Assembly: GCF_002305875.1 (NCBI RefSeq)
Contig: NZ_CP022098.1
Location: 7,564,001 to 7,628,000, forward strand
Length of the DNA stretch: 64,000 nucleotides
Source of the DNA: Cystobacter fuscus
GTDB taxonomy: Bacteria > Myxococcota > Myxococcia > Myxococcales > Myxococcaceae
Reading direction: 5' to 3'
The notes under the pieces are model-generated. The model made no database searches. It was given only the letters and a program-made list of their open reading frames with translations, and was not told the origin of the DNA. The stretch's first letter is position 1. Each line of letters begins with the position of its first letter. Positions 16,879 through 25,554 of the stretch are shown piece after piece. A program made the position numbers and the translations under genes.

Positions 16879-17268
16879 TCAGGTGACCTCGGGCGTGGGC
16901 TGTGGAAGGAGCTGGCGCAGACGGCGGATCAGCGCCTCCAGGTCCAGGGGCTTCACGAAATAATCCGCGGCGCCGGCTTCCGCGCCGCGCCGCTTGTCCT
17001 CGGGCTCCCCACGTCCACTGATGAAGATGATGGGGATGTCGCGGAACTGTTCGTTCTTCTTGACGGCCTTGCACAACTCGAAGCCATCGATCCAGGACAT
17101 GTTCACGTCCATGAGGATGACGTCGGGCCGCTTGAGTTGGAGGGAGGCGATGAGCCGCAGACCGTTGGCGGCGGCGTTGACCTCGAAGTCCTCGGACTCC
17201 AGGGCGAGCGAGAGCAACTCGCGCGTGTCGCGGTCATCGTCGACGATGGTGACCTTGGGCTTGGACAT
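16879..17268 (-). CDS. Single-domain response regulator
   Basis: 129 aa, receiver domain only: acidic pair VDDDRD (9-14), phospho-acceptor Asp54 in VILMDVNMS, conserved Ser/Thr in IIFISGRG, and Lys in DYFVKPLD. There is no output domain, so it acts by phosphorelay or protein contact (CheY/Spo0F-like). One base separates its stop from the ispA start. It is embedded between xseB and ispA without a kinase neighbour; the cognate kinase is unknown. Confidence 0.88.
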   Translation of the reverse strand: MSKPKVTIVDDDRDTRELLSLALESEDFEVNAAANGLRLIASLQLKRPDVILMDVNMSWIDGFELCKAVKKNEQFRDIPIIFISGRGEPEDKRRGAEAGAADYFVKPLDLEALIRRLRQLLPQPTPEVT

Positions 17269-17306
17269 GAGATGGCCGGGGTGGGGGGTCGTCGTCCCTG
17301 GACAAA

Positions 17307-17657
17307 CTAGAACGGCACATCATCCTCGGGAGGGGGGGTGGCCGCTCGGGAAGCGGCCGGGCTGCTCCGGGCCGGAGCGGGAGTGGCGGGCACCGGGGGC
17401 TTCACGCCCGCCTGCAGCGCCACCACCTCGTCCTGCCCATCCGCGGACAGCAGCTCCTCGATGCGCTTCTCCGCCGCGTTGAGCAACTGCTCACCCCGGC
17501 GCACCAGCTTGATGCCCTCCTCGAAGGACTTGAGCGACTCCTCGAGCGAGAGGGTGCCGCCCTCGAGCCGGGCCACCATCTCCTCGAGCTTCTGCACCAC
17601 GTCCCCGTACTGTTCGGGCACCGCCTCCGCCGCCTTGCCCCTGCTGTCCTTCGCCAC
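17307..17657 (-). CDS. xseB: Exodeoxyribonuclease VII small subunit
   Basis: 116 aa. The XseB core is clear: VVQKLEEMVARLEGGTLSLE and SLKSFEEGIKLVRRGEQLL. A Pro/Ala-rich tail of about 35 residues ending in EDDVPF follows, longer than the roughly 80 aa E. coli subunit. The GTG at 17657 is preferred because GAGGTGG stands seven bases upstream. An ATG at 17708 would add 17 residues but has no usable ribosome site. It works with the large subunit encoded just upstream to degrade single-stranded DNA. Confidence 0.85.
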   Translation of the reverse strand: MAKDSRGKAAEAVPEQYGDVVQKLEEMVARLEGGTLSLEESLKSFEEGIKLVRRGEQLLNAAEKRIEELLSADGQDEVVALQAGVKPPVPATPAPARSSPAASRAATPPPEDDVPF

Positions 17658-17741
17658 GGTGTGTCCACCTCGAGAGAAAGAGCCGGCGGACTCTATAGAG
17701 GAGGCCATCTCCAGGTTCCAGAGGGACCTGAGGGGGGTTGG

Positions 17742-19481
17742 TTAGCAATCCACCGGACCCTTCACGGCCGTCACGGTGGCCTCGATTTCCTCACATCCCT
17801 GGAGCGTCCTGGCCCCGGCGCTGGCGAACTTGATGCCGAGCAGCTCACCGGGCTGGACGTCCGCGATGGAACGCACCACGCCCCCGTCGCGCCGCCGGAC
17901 GGTGACGGCGTAGCCGCGGGACATGACCTTGAGGGGGCTCAGGGCATCCAGCCGGCCCTCCAACCCCTGGAAGTGACGCTGGGCGTGGGCGAGCGCGTCC
18001 TTCTCCAGGGCCACCAGGCGGGCCTTGTGCTCGGCCAGCCGGGCGCGCAGCTCGGCCACCCGCGCCACCGGGGAGACACGCTCCAGCCGCAAGCGGGCCT
18101 GGGCCGCCCGGGCCCGGCGCGCCGCCACGTCCGCGCGCAGCGCGTCCTTGAGCCGGGCGGACAGCTGCACCAGACGCGCGCGCTGCTCGGCCAGCCGCGA
18201 CTGGGGCCGCTGGCGTTGCAGGTGCTCGGTGTGGGCCCGGAGATCCTCCCGGTGCCGCCGGAGCACCAGACGCATCTGCCGCGTCATGGCCTCCTCGGCG
18301 TCCGCCAGCCGCAGCCGCTCGTTGGACAGGCGCCGGCGGGGATCCACCAGCCCGCCCCGCGCCTGCCCCAGGGCGCCGCGCAACTCCAGGACGCGGCGCT
18401 CGACCGCCTTGCGCAGCCGCACCGACCAGGTGGCCAGGCCGTACTCCAGCTCCTGCAGCACCGGCGCGAGCCGCTCCGCCGCCGCGCTGGGCGTGGGCGC
18501 GCGCCAGTCCGCCACGAAGTCCGCGATGGTGAAGTCAATCTCGTGCCCGATGGCGGACACCACCGGCACGGGCGAGGCGAAGATGGCGCGCGCCACGCGC
18601 TCCTCGTTGAACGTCCAGAGATCTTCCTTCGAGCCGCCGCCGCGCGTGACGACGATGACGTCCACGTCCGTGCGCGACAGGCGCTCGATGCCGCGGGCCA
18701 CCTCCTCGGCGGACCCCTCGCCCTGCACGCGCGCGTCACACAGCAGCACGGACAGGCGCGGGTGGCGCGAGTGCAACACGCGCAGGAAGTCCTGCAGCGC
18801 CGCGCCGGTGCGGCTCGTCACCACGCCGATGCGCCGGGGCAGGAAGGGCAGCGGGCGGGGCGGCCGGACGCGGTTGTCGCCAATGAGCCCCTCGGCGGCC
18901 AGCCGTGCCTTGAGCTGCTCGAAGGCGAGCGCCAGTGCCCCCTCCCCTTCCGGCTCCAGCTTGAAGGCGATGAGGCTGTAGCGCCCCGAGGGCGCGTAGA
19001 GGTCCACGCTGCCCTCGACCACCACCGCGAGCCCGTCGCGCAGGTGGAAGCGCAGCCGCGCCGCCTGCGAGGCCCACATCTTCACGTCGATCGACGCCTC
19101 CGCGTCCTTGAGCGTGAAGTACAGGTGGCCGCGGGCGTTGGCGCCCCGGAAGCCGGACACCTCGCCACGCACCAGCACCCGGGGGAAGCGCGACTCGAGG
19201 GTCGTCTTGATCTGCTGGGTGAGCTCGCCCACGGTGAGCACCGTGCGCGTGGGCGCCGCCGGGCGCGCGGGCGCTCCGGGCAGCGGGGACAGCGACGTGG
19301 ACACGTCCGCCAGCGCCGCGGGCGGCACGGGTGCGGGGGGCCGGGCGGGAGGCTCGGGCGGCTTGGGCGCCACGACCTCCACCGCCGGCGGAGCCAGGGG
19401 AAGAAGAGCCCCGCCGAACAGATCTCCCTGTCCGGCCGGAGGGGCGGGAGGAGCCTCGCCCGTCGCGCGCCGCTTCTTCAT
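17742..19481 (-). CDS. xseA: Exodeoxyribonuclease VII large subunit
   Basis: 579 aa. An unusual Pro/Ala-rich extension of about 85 residues precedes the OB-fold (VRGEVSGFRG, GHLYFTLKD). The catalytic core follows with GVVTSRTGAALQDFL, VIVVTRGGGSKEDLW and SAIGHEIDFTIADFVAD, then a long charged coiled-coil region (about 345-500) typical of XseA. Degrades single-stranded DNA processively with XseB. Its start overlaps the stop of the FHA gene by 4 bp; 84 bp lie between its stop and xseB. Confidence 0.93.
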   Translation of the reverse strand: MKKRRATGEAPPAPPAGQGDLFGGALLPLAPPAVEVVAPKPPEPPARPPAPVPPAALADVSTSLSPLPGAPARPAAPTRTVLTVGELTQQIKTTLESRFPRVLVRGEVSGFRGANARGHLYFTLKDAEASIDVKMWASQAARLRFHLRDGLAVVVEGSVDLYAPSGRYSLIAFKLEPEGEGALALAFEQLKARLAAEGLIGDNRVRPPRPLPFLPRRIGVVTSRTGAALQDFLRVLHSRHPRLSVLLCDARVQGEGSAEEVARGIERLSRTDVDVIVVTRGGGSKEDLWTFNEERVARAIFASPVPVVSAIGHEIDFTIADFVADWRAPTPSAAAERLAPVLQELEYGLATWSVRLRKAVERRVLELRGALGQARGGLVDPRRRLSNERLRLADAEEAMTRQMRLVLRRHREDLRAHTEHLQRQRPQSRLAEQRARLVQLSARLKDALRADVAARRARAAQARLRLERVSPVARVAELRARLAEHKARLVALEKDALAHAQRHFQGLEGRLDALSPLKVMSRGYAVTVRRRDGGVVRSIADVQPGELLGIKFASAGARTLQGCEEIEATVTAVKGPVDC

Positions 19482-21304
19482 CGCTTGAGCTTCTCGACCC
19501 AGCCCTTGGCCTTCTGGTGCGTCTCGTCATCCGGCGACGTCATGGACATGACCTCGCGGAACTTGGGCAGCGCCTCCTCGGGATCGGTGTCCTTCATGGC
19601 GTAGGCGCTCATGTAGACGTCCTTCGCCTTCTGGCGCATCTCGTTGACGATGTTGGCGGCGCCCGTGTTGCTCGGGTCGGCCTGGAGGGCGCGCTGGGCA
19701 TAGTCCATCGCGCGGCCCCACTGCCCGGACACCTTCGCCGACGAGGCCATCTTGTAATAGTTGTTGGCGGCGCGCTTGCCGGCCCCGGCGACGAGCTTGC
19801 TGCCGCGGCCGCTGGTGATCTTCCGGTCCAGCTCCAGCAGGCGCGTCAGGCCCCGGTCATCCAGATCCTCCATCCGCTTGTAGAGCATGCCGAAGTCGCC
19901 GAGCTGGCTCGTGAGCGTCTTGCACTGCGGGGCCTTGGATGCGCAGTCGTTGGCGATGGCCATGGCGCCCTGCAGATCGCCATCGCGGTAGCGATCCACC
20001 GCTTGATCCCACGGCTTGGGCACCGCCTTGGGAGTGGGCGGAGGGGGCGGCGCGTCGCGCTCCGCGATGGCGCGCGCGGCCTGCTCGTTGACGACCTTGG
20101 CGTCGCGGTGCTCCGGGAAGGCCACGAGCACGTCGTCGGTGATGGCCTTGGCCTGATCCAACTGCTTCTGCGTCAGGAGCGACTGGGCCTCGCCCACGCG
20201 CTTGTCGGCCTTGTCCTTCAGCTCCCGGCGCAACGAGCCCACCACCTCGAACATCTGGGTGTCCTGGGACACCTTGGCCAGGGAGGTGAACGCCGGGCCG
20301 AGCTGGTTCTGCGCCAGCGCCGTCCGGGCCGCCTCGAGCGCCAGCTGGTTGGGAATCTCCTTCTCCACGCGCGCCAGGTAGTCGCCCACCTGCGGGTGGT
20401 CGGGCTCGGCCTCCTTGAGCTCGAGCAGCCGCGCCTTGGCGTCGGTCCACTTGCCGTCGCGGATGAGGTTCTTGGCCTCCTGGAAGAGACCGGCGATCTG
20501 CTCGCGCTGCAGCTGGGCGGCCTGGGCGCTCTGGCGCAGGGTCTCGGCCTGCCGCTGCTGCTGCACCTTCATGACGAGCAGCACGACCGCCAGGAGCACG
20601 AAGACGGACGCGGAGATCACCAACAGGCGCTTCTTGCGCTTCTGCGCCTCGGGATCCGCCGCCGCCGCGCGGCCCCGGCCCGGGCGCACCCGCGACTCGG
20701 GACGGGGCGGAGGACGCCGGGGGGCGATCGCCGCCTCCCCATTCCCCTCCTCCCCTTCCTCCTCCGCGGCGGGCGCCGCCGGGGCGGCCGCGGTGCGGGT
20801 ACGTGCCGGGCGCGCGGGCGGTGCCGAGGGCATCGGCATCATCATCGTGGCATTGGAGGCGTCGTTGAAGGTGAGCTCCGTGTCGCCCAGCGTGAGCACG
20901 GCGCCGGAACTCAGGGGCGTCTCCTCGCTCAGGGGCTCGCCATTCATCAGGGTGCCGTTACCGGACCCCAGATCGTTCACCGTCCAGCCTCCGCCCAGGC
21001 GCCGGATGAGCACGTGCCGACGGGACACCGAGGAGTCCGGGATGCAGATGGGGTTGTCGTTGGCACGGCCGATGACGTACTCGCCATCCTCCAGACCGAA
21101 CTCCTGACCGGCGCAGGGACCCGCGGTGCACACCAGCTTCGTGGCCGACGGCGGGAGGGGCTCCCGCTCGGGGGCACGAGGCGCGGCGGCGGCGGTGGGA
21201 CTCCTACGCGCTCCGGGACGCGGACGCGCGGCGCCGCCCGAGGGGGCGTCCGACGAGGAACTGGTCGTGGGGCGACGACGGGTGGGAGGGGAACCGTTCG
21301 ACAT
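19478..21304 (-). CDS. FHA-domain membrane protein with TPR-like periplasmic part
   Basis: 608 aa. A Ser/Arg/Pro-rich leader (1-55), an FHA domain (about 60-150) with the phosphothreonine-binding signature GRANDN, SSVSRRH and GSGNGT, a Pro/Arg-rich linker, one transmembrane helix (LLVISASVFVLLAVVLLVMKV, near 220-242), and a long helical region with TPR-like pairs. It probably senses Ser/Thr phosphorylation in the cytoplasm and displays a scaffold in the periplasm. First gene of the run leading to xseA. A strong hairpin upstream isolates it from the tad genes. Confidence 0.85.
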   Translation of the reverse strand: MSNGSPPTRRRPTTSSSSDAPSGGAARPRPGARRSPTAAAAPRAPEREPLPPSATKLVCTAGPCAGQEFGLEDGEYVIGRANDNPICIPDSSVSRRHVLIRRLGGGWTVNDLGSGNGTLMNGEPLSEETPLSSGAVLTLGDTELTFNDASNATMMMPMPSAPPARPARTRTAAAPAAPAAEEEGEEGNGEAAIAPRRPPPRPESRVRPGRGRAAAADPEAQKRKKRLLVISASVFVLLAVVLLVMKVQQQRQAETLRQSAQAAQLQREQIAGLFQEAKNLIRDGKWTDAKARLLELKEAEPDHPQVGDYLARVEKEIPNQLALEAARTALAQNQLGPAFTSLAKVSQDTQMFEVVGSLRRELKDKADKRVGEAQSLLTQKQLDQAKAITDDVLVAFPEHRDAKVVNEQAARAIAERDAPPPPPTPKAVPKPWDQAVDRYRDGDLQGAMAIANDCASKAPQCKTLTSQLGDFGMLYKRMEDLDDRGLTRLLELDRKITSGRGSKLVAGAGKRAANNYYKMASSAKVSGQWGRAMDYAQRALQADPSNTGAANIVNEMRQKAKDVYMSAYAMKDTDPEEALPKFREVMSMTSPDDETHQKAKGWVEKLKR

Positions 21305-21342
21305 GGGAAGTCACCGCTTCATTTCGTACACGGAGACGGGCG

Positions 21343-21531
21343 TCACGGCCCGTGCTCGATGGCCTTCTGGGGCCGATTGTGACAGCGATGCGCCCCGGGA
21401 GGAAAGCTCCGGTTGATTTCGCCGGGCACCGGGGCCGCCCGCTCGGTGGCCTTGAACTGGATGTCGCGCTGGAAATCCAGCCCCAAGTGGCCAGATGTCC
21501 GCTCCAGGTCGACCGTCAACCGGCCGGGCAT
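21343..21531 (-). CDS. Possible small ORF or gene remnant in the tadC-FHA gap
   Basis: 62 codons starting at an ATG, with the in-frame reading open further upstream to the tadC end. Codon use looks coding in the first two thirds (TVDLERTSGHLGLDFQRDI) and poorer toward the end. No ribosome site or recognisable domain is seen. It lies just past a strong terminator hairpin, so expression would need its own promoter. It could be a remnant of a lost gene. The remainder of the 21305-21590 gap shows nothing else. Confidence 0.25.
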   Translation of the reverse strand: MPGRLTVDLERTSGHLGLDFQRDIQFKATERAAPVPGEINRSFPPGAHRCHNRPQKAIEHGP

Positions 21532-21590
21532 GAGGCGGACCCCCGGGTCCAGGTCCGACGGGCCCTGGAGTGCCTCGGGGGATGCTCCTC

Positions 21591-21620
21591 GTCCGCGCGG
21601 GAGGTCCTCCCCGCGCGGAC
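21591..21620 (-). terminator. Strong hairpin at the tadC stop codon
   Basis: GTCCGCGCGG (21591-21600) is the exact reverse complement of CCGCGCGGAC (21611-21620), and the inner GAGG/CCTC can add four pairs. The hairpin ends at the last base of the tadC stop. There is no clear U-tract, so it may be an intrinsic-like or Rho-assisted terminator closing the cpaB-tadB-tadC transcript. Confidence 0.6.
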
Positions 21621-22510
21621 TAGCTGCCGACGTCGCCGAACATGAACTGGAACACGATGGGCCCGAAGAGCACCATGAACACCGTGGGGAAGATGCACGC
21701 GATGAGCGGGAAGAGCATCTTCACCGGCGCCTCGCCGGCGAGCTTCTCGGCGCGCTGGGTGCGGTCGATGCGCAGCTGGGTGGACTGGATGCGCAGCACC
21801 TTGCCGAGGCTGGTGCCCATCTTGTCCGCCTGGATGAGCGCGGTGACGAAGGTGGTGAGCGACGGCAGGTCCACGCGAGCGATCATCGCCTTGAGGCCCT
21901 CCTCGCGCGTCTTGCCCATCTTGAGCTGCTTGAGGACGATCTGCAGCTCCTCGCGCAGCGGGCCCGCCTTGCCCTTCTCCACCACCTTGGCCAGCGCGCC
22001 CGTGAAGTCCAGGCCCGCCTCCACCGACAGCGTCAGCAGGTCCAGGTTGTAGGGCAGCGCCCGGGAGATGAGCAGGTGGCGCTTCTTCACCTGATCGTTC
22101 ACCCAGATGAGCGGGTAGTACATGCCGAAGAGCAGGAAGAGCAGCGCCCAGGCCAGGTTCTCGCCGATGGCGTTCACCAGGATGAGCCCCGCCACCAGAC
22201 CCACGGCGGCGGAGATCTCCTGCAGCGCCATGATGTCCTCGGGCTTGAAGGCCTGGGGCTCACCCGCCCGGATGAGGGCGCGGCGCATCTTGGTCTCGTA
22301 GCCCGGCCACATGAAGCGGCGGTTGAGCACGCCGAGCTTGCGGATGGCGACCGAGCTGAAGCCCGCGACGCCACCGGCCGACTCGTCGCGCACCTCCGAG
22401 ACGAACTGCGAGAAGTAGTTCTGGTAGACGCCGAACCCGAAGAAGCCCACGGACGCCGCGAACATCAGCGCCGAGCCGCCCATCAGCGTCGTGGTGAGAA
22501 CATCGCTCAT
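21620..22510 (-). CDS. tadC: TadC-like type II secretion F-domain membrane protein
   Basis: 296 aa. An N-terminal helix (TLMGGSALMFAASVGFFGFG), a paired hydrophobic region around 105-145 (VGLVAGLILVNAIGENLAW) and a C-terminal helix (IACIFPTVFMVLFGPIVFQF), with the T2SSF cytoplasmic domain between (DLLTLSVEAGLDFTGALAKV). TadC is an inner-membrane platform protein of the Tad/Flp pilus machine and pairs with TadB. It starts 9 bp after the tadB stop. Closest role: assembly platform for pseudopilus extrusion. Confidence 0.88.
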   Translation of the reverse strand: MSDVLTTTLMGGSALMFAASVGFFGFGVYQNYFSQFVSEVRDESAGGVAGFSSVAIRKLGVLNRRFMWPGYETKMRRALIRAGEPQAFKPEDIMALQEISAAVGLVAGLILVNAIGENLAWALLFLLFGMYYPLIWVNDQVKKRHLLISRALPYNLDLLTLSVEAGLDFTGALAKVVEKGKAGPLREELQIVLKQLKMGKTREEGLKAMIARVDLPSLTTFVTALIQADKMGTSLGKVLRIQSTQLRIDRTQRAEKLAGEAPVKMLFPLIACIFPTVFMVLFGPIVFQFMFGDVGS

Positions 22511-22519
22511 GGCCGTTCC

Positions 22520-23365
22520 TTAAATGTCGATGTTGACGATGCGCCGGATGATGAGCACGCCCATGACTTCCATGAGCGCGATGATCGTCACCAGCACATA
22601 CCCGAACCAGTGGTCCATCATCGGCTCCATCAGGTCGGGACGCATGTAGTTGAGCACCAGGCCGAGCACGCCCGGCATGGCCGCCACCACCCAGCCCTGC
22701 AGCTTGCCCTGGGAGGTGAGCGCGTCGATCTTCCCCTCGAGCCGGAAGCGCTCGCGGATGACGCTCGAGATGGTCTCGAACATCTCCGCCATGTTGCCGC
22801 CCAGCTGCCGCGCGATGTTGGTGGCCACCACCACCAGCTCCAGGTCGTCGCTGCCCACCCGGCGGCCCATGTTGATGAGGGCCTCCTCCAGGGGCACGCC
22901 CAGCTTGATCTCCTTGACGAAGAGACCGAACTCCTGGGCCAGCGGCGGCTGGGCCTCGCGCGCCACGTGCTCGATGGCCTGCGGGAACGTGAGGCCCGCC
23001 TTGAACGCATTGGCCATGGCCTGCAGCGCGTCCACCAGCTGCACGTTGAACTTCTTGATGCGCCGCTTGCGGTAGTGCTTCACCAGGATGATCGGCAGGA
23101 AGAAGCCGAAGATGGTGCACACCACGCACAGGATGGGGTTGAAGATGATGTACGACAGGATGCCCAGAAGGCACATGCTGGCGATGTTGAGCACCAGCAG
23201 CTGACGGGCATCGATGAAGAGGAACATGTCGCTCAAGTCGTTCATCGACTTGACGACGTAGCGCTCCTGATACTGCTCGTAGGCCTTCGCCAGCACGGTG
23301 AAGATCACCAGGCTGAAGAAGAAGACCGATCCGGTGACGAGGAGGAGGACGATTCCGGCCAGCAT
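22520..23365 (-). CDS. tadB: TadB-like type II secretion F-domain membrane protein
   Basis: 281 aa. Starts with a strong hydrophobic helix (MLAGIVLLLVTGSVFFFSLVIF), a second hydrophobic pair near 70-90, the T2SSF core (NVQLVDALQAMANAFKAGLTFPQAIEHVA; then MGRRVGSDDLELVVVATNI) and a C-terminal helix. Partner of TadC in the inner-membrane platform. Together they follow cpaB (65-bp gap), the order cpaB-tadB-tadC known in other Tad loci, but the ATPase that normally precedes tadB is missing here. Confidence 0.88.
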   Translation of the reverse strand: MLAGIVLLLVTGSVFFFSLVIFTVLAKAYEQYQERYVVKSMNDLSDMFLFIDARQLLVLNIASMCLLGILSYIIFNPILCVVCTIFGFFLPIILVKHYRKRRIKKFNVQLVDALQAMANAFKAGLTFPQAIEHVAREAQPPLAQEFGLFVKEIKLGVPLEEALINMGRRVGSDDLELVVVATNIARQLGGNMAEMFETISSVIRERFRLEGKIDALTSQGKLQGWVVAAMPGVLGLVLNYMRPDLMEPMMDHWFGYVLVTIIALMEVMGVLIIRRIVNIDI

Positions 23366-23430
23366 GGGCGAGGACTTCCTTCAGCGACGGGGGGAGGCCA
23401 GCAGCGGGGAGGAAGGGATCAAGCGGGGCC

Positions 23431-24255
23431 TCAGGGAGTACCCGAGGAGCCCACGGCGCTCTTCTCCGAGGCGCTGCCCTTGATGATCTGGATGATCTCG
23501 CGGCGCTTCTGCTCGAGCACGCGGGTGCGCTCGCCCGACAGGAGCGTGGTGATGGTGGCGCGGCCGCGCTCCTCGATCATGTCCACGTCCTCCTCGTTGC
23601 GCAGCGACAGCGTGAGGTTGCCGAGCTCCGCGGCCAGGGTGAGGATCTCCGCCTCCTCGGGGATGACCATCAGCGTGATGTTGTTGTACTCGCGCTGGGA
23701 CTCGGGGATGAGGTTCACGTTCGTGGTGCCCGTCACCTTGCCGGTGGCCAGGACGATCACGTTCTGCAGGAGCGTCACCGCCACGCTCTCGTCCGTCTGC
23801 GGATCGCGGAAGGTGCCGATCACGTCCACGTGATCATTGGGACGCACCCAGCCACCCACCGACGTGGTGACGCGCGAGTCGATGGTGACGGCGCGCACCT
23901 TCTTCTGCACCTTGGTGGACAGGCGCTCGGCGGCCTTGGTCGTCTCGAACTGGCTCCACAGCAGCGGGTCACCCGTCTGCAGCGCCACGAGCACCTTCTG
24001 GCCCACCACGTAGTTGGCCGAGTCCGGCTTGACCACCGAGGAGGTGACGAACTGCTCGGGCACCTGCCGCTGGCTGATCATCTCGAAGGTGATGACAGTC
24101 CCCTCGGGCAGATCCTGCGTGGCCACGACCACCGGCACCAGGTTCCAGCCCCGGCGTACGTCCGCCTCCTTCTTCTTGATGGCGGACCACGCGATGATTC
24201 CAGCCAGCAGGCCGAGGCCCAGCGCGATGATCAGAGGAGTCTTACCCTTCAACAT
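23431..24255 (-). CDS. cpaB: CpaB/RcpC-type pilus assembly protein
   Basis: 274 aa. An N-terminal anchor (TPLIIALGLGLLAGIIAWSA), then a SAF domain (VVVATQDLPEGTVITFEM) and a CpaB beta-rich domain with VTIDSRVTTSVGGWVRPNDHVDVIG. CpaB sits in the periplasm, contacts the secretin and is needed for Flp pilus assembly. The ATG at 24255 has GGAGG ten bases upstream. The C-terminal helix (LSGERTRVLEQKRREIIQIIK) is charged. It is the first gene of the leftward tad operon, divergent from the pseudopilin genes. Confidence 0.88.
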   Translation of the reverse strand: MLKGKTPLIIALGLGLLAGIIAWSAIKKKEADVRRGWNLVPVVVATQDLPEGTVITFEMISQRQVPEQFVTSSVVKPDSANYVVGQKVLVALQTGDPLLWSQFETTKAAERLSTKVQKKVRAVTIDSRVTTSVGGWVRPNDHVDVIGTFRDPQTDESVAVTLLQNVIVLATGKVTGTTNVNLIPESQREYNNITLMVIPEEAEILTLAAELGNLTLSLRNEEDVDMIEERGRATITTLLSGERTRVLEQKRREIIQIIKGSASEKSAVGSSGTP

Positions 24256-24524
24256 GTCTTGAGGACCTCCAAAAGCGGGGGGTCGCCCGTGCAGGGCGGG
24301 AATGCGGCGGTGCGGGAGCTGTTCTGCAAAGCGGGGGCCCGGGGCACCAGCGGGCGGGGATGTTATCCAGTAGTCATGGAAGGTGTCAAAGACGCGAGAG
24401 TGCGGTTGCCTGCCTGGCCTACCCACCGCGTCGACCGTCCCGGATACCTGACACGTTGCTTCGCCGGTGGACTCCCCTCTGGCGGCCACCTGACCGATAC
24501 ACGCCCTGGCATGAATGTCGCTAG
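24256..24524. promoter_or_regulatory. Divergent control region of the tad genes
   Basis: 269 bp between cpaB (minus) and the first pseudopilin gene (plus); promoters for both operons must lie here. CTGGCATGAATGTCGCT (24506-24522) has the GG-N10-GC spacing of a sigma-54 site with two mismatches, but it lies too near the start codon to be convincing. No ORF or repeat of note. Confidence 0.4.
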
Positions 24525-25550
24525 ATGGCGGCATTCATGAGTCAACACTCCCCCCCGTCCCGGGAATCCGGGCAAGCGGCGGTCGAATCGGCACTGGTGC
24601 TGCCGCTGATGGTCTTCCTGGGCCTGGGCCTCATCCAGCTGACGATGATGCAGCAGGCGAAGTTGATGACCGAGTACGCGGCGTACTGCGCGGCGCGCAC
24701 GGGAATCGTGTGGAACGGCAACAACGAGCGCATGCACGACGCGGCCATCATCGCGCTCTTGCCCACCATGGGCCGCACGGACACCCTGCTCCACCTGGGC
24801 AAGACGTGGGCGCTGGCGCAGCTCTACGACGAGGCGCTGCAGCTGCTGGCCTGGCCGAACAAGAAGCAGAGCGATGATCCGAAGGCGGGCTCGACGAAGA
24901 CCTCGAGCGTGCCGGCCTCGGTGAACGGCTCCAACCTGTTCGGCCAGGTGCGCGTCGACACGGTGAATCCCTCCTGGTACTCGCCCATCAAGAGCGTGTG
25001 GAAGCTGCGCTCGGGCGCGGGCTGGAAGGAGCTGGACTTCGACGGGCCGGACACCTACCCGCAGGTGCCGTCGCTGGAGTCGAAGATCGCCAAGTTCTTC
25101 AACCTGGCCCTGCCGGACAACGACGAGGAGGTCTACCGCAAGGCCACGGTGCTGAGCATCCGGGTGCGCTACTGGTACGAGCTGCGCGTGCCCTTCGCCA
25201 ACTGGATCATCTTCACGTCCTGGTGGGCGGCCAACGCGGGGGTGACCCTGGGCGGCGCCATCTACAAGCCCACGACCGACTCGGGCGCGCGCATCACCAG
25301 CAAGAAGGGCGGCATGAGCGAGGTGGGCGCGGTGCCCGTCAAGGGACTGGAGCACCAGCGCGGCTACAACTCGCTCTACCAGCCGGAGATGACCGTGCTC
25401 TGGATGCTGGCCACCGGCAGCATCCCGCTGCTCTCGAAGTACGTGGGCAAGCGCTACTTCATCCCGCTGACGGCCACCTACAGCATGCGGATGCAATCGA
25501 ACTTCTACTACAAGTGGCTGATGCACCTGGAACCGGAGTGGGGACTGTAG
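24525..25550 (+). CDS. TadE-like pseudopilin, long form
   Basis: 341 aa. The N-terminus carries a TadE-type signal, SGQAAVESALVLPLMVFLGL: Gly before the cleavage point, Glu at +5, and a hydrophobic helix. The remaining 300 residues are far longer than a classical TadE (about 150-200 aa) and are predicted periplasmic, with aromatic-rich segments (YWYELRVPFANWIIF). A minor pseudopilin is likely. Start at 24525 or at the ATG at 24537; neither has a strong ribosome site. First gene of a seven-gene rightward operon. Confidence 0.75.
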   Translation: MAAFMSQHSPPSRESGQAAVESALVLPLMVFLGLGLIQLTMMQQAKLMTEYAAYCAARTGIVWNGNNERMHDAAIIALLPTMGRTDTLLHLGKTWALAQLYDEALQLLAWPNKKQSDDPKAGSTKTSSVPASVNGSNLFGQVRVDTVNPSWYSPIKSVWKLRSGAGWKELDFDGPDTYPQVPSLESKIAKFFNLALPDNDEEVYRKATVLSIRVRYWYELRVPFANWIIFTSWWAANAGVTLGGAIYKPTTDSGARITSKKGGMSEVGAVPVKGLEHQRGYNSLYQPEMTVLWMLATGSIPLLSKYVGKRYFIPLTATYSMRMQSNFYYKWLMHLEPEWGL

Positions 25551-25554
25551 AGCC

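Noticed and set aside
17658-17708. Longer xseB start at ATG 17708
   Set aside because: It would add 17 unconserved residues and has no spaced ribosome site, whereas the GTG at 17657 has GAGGTGG upstream.
24506-24522. Sigma-54-like site before the TadE-like gene
   Set aside because: Spacing GG-N10-GC is right, but two key positions differ, and the implied start of transcription is four bases or so before the second ATG, with no room for a ribosome site.
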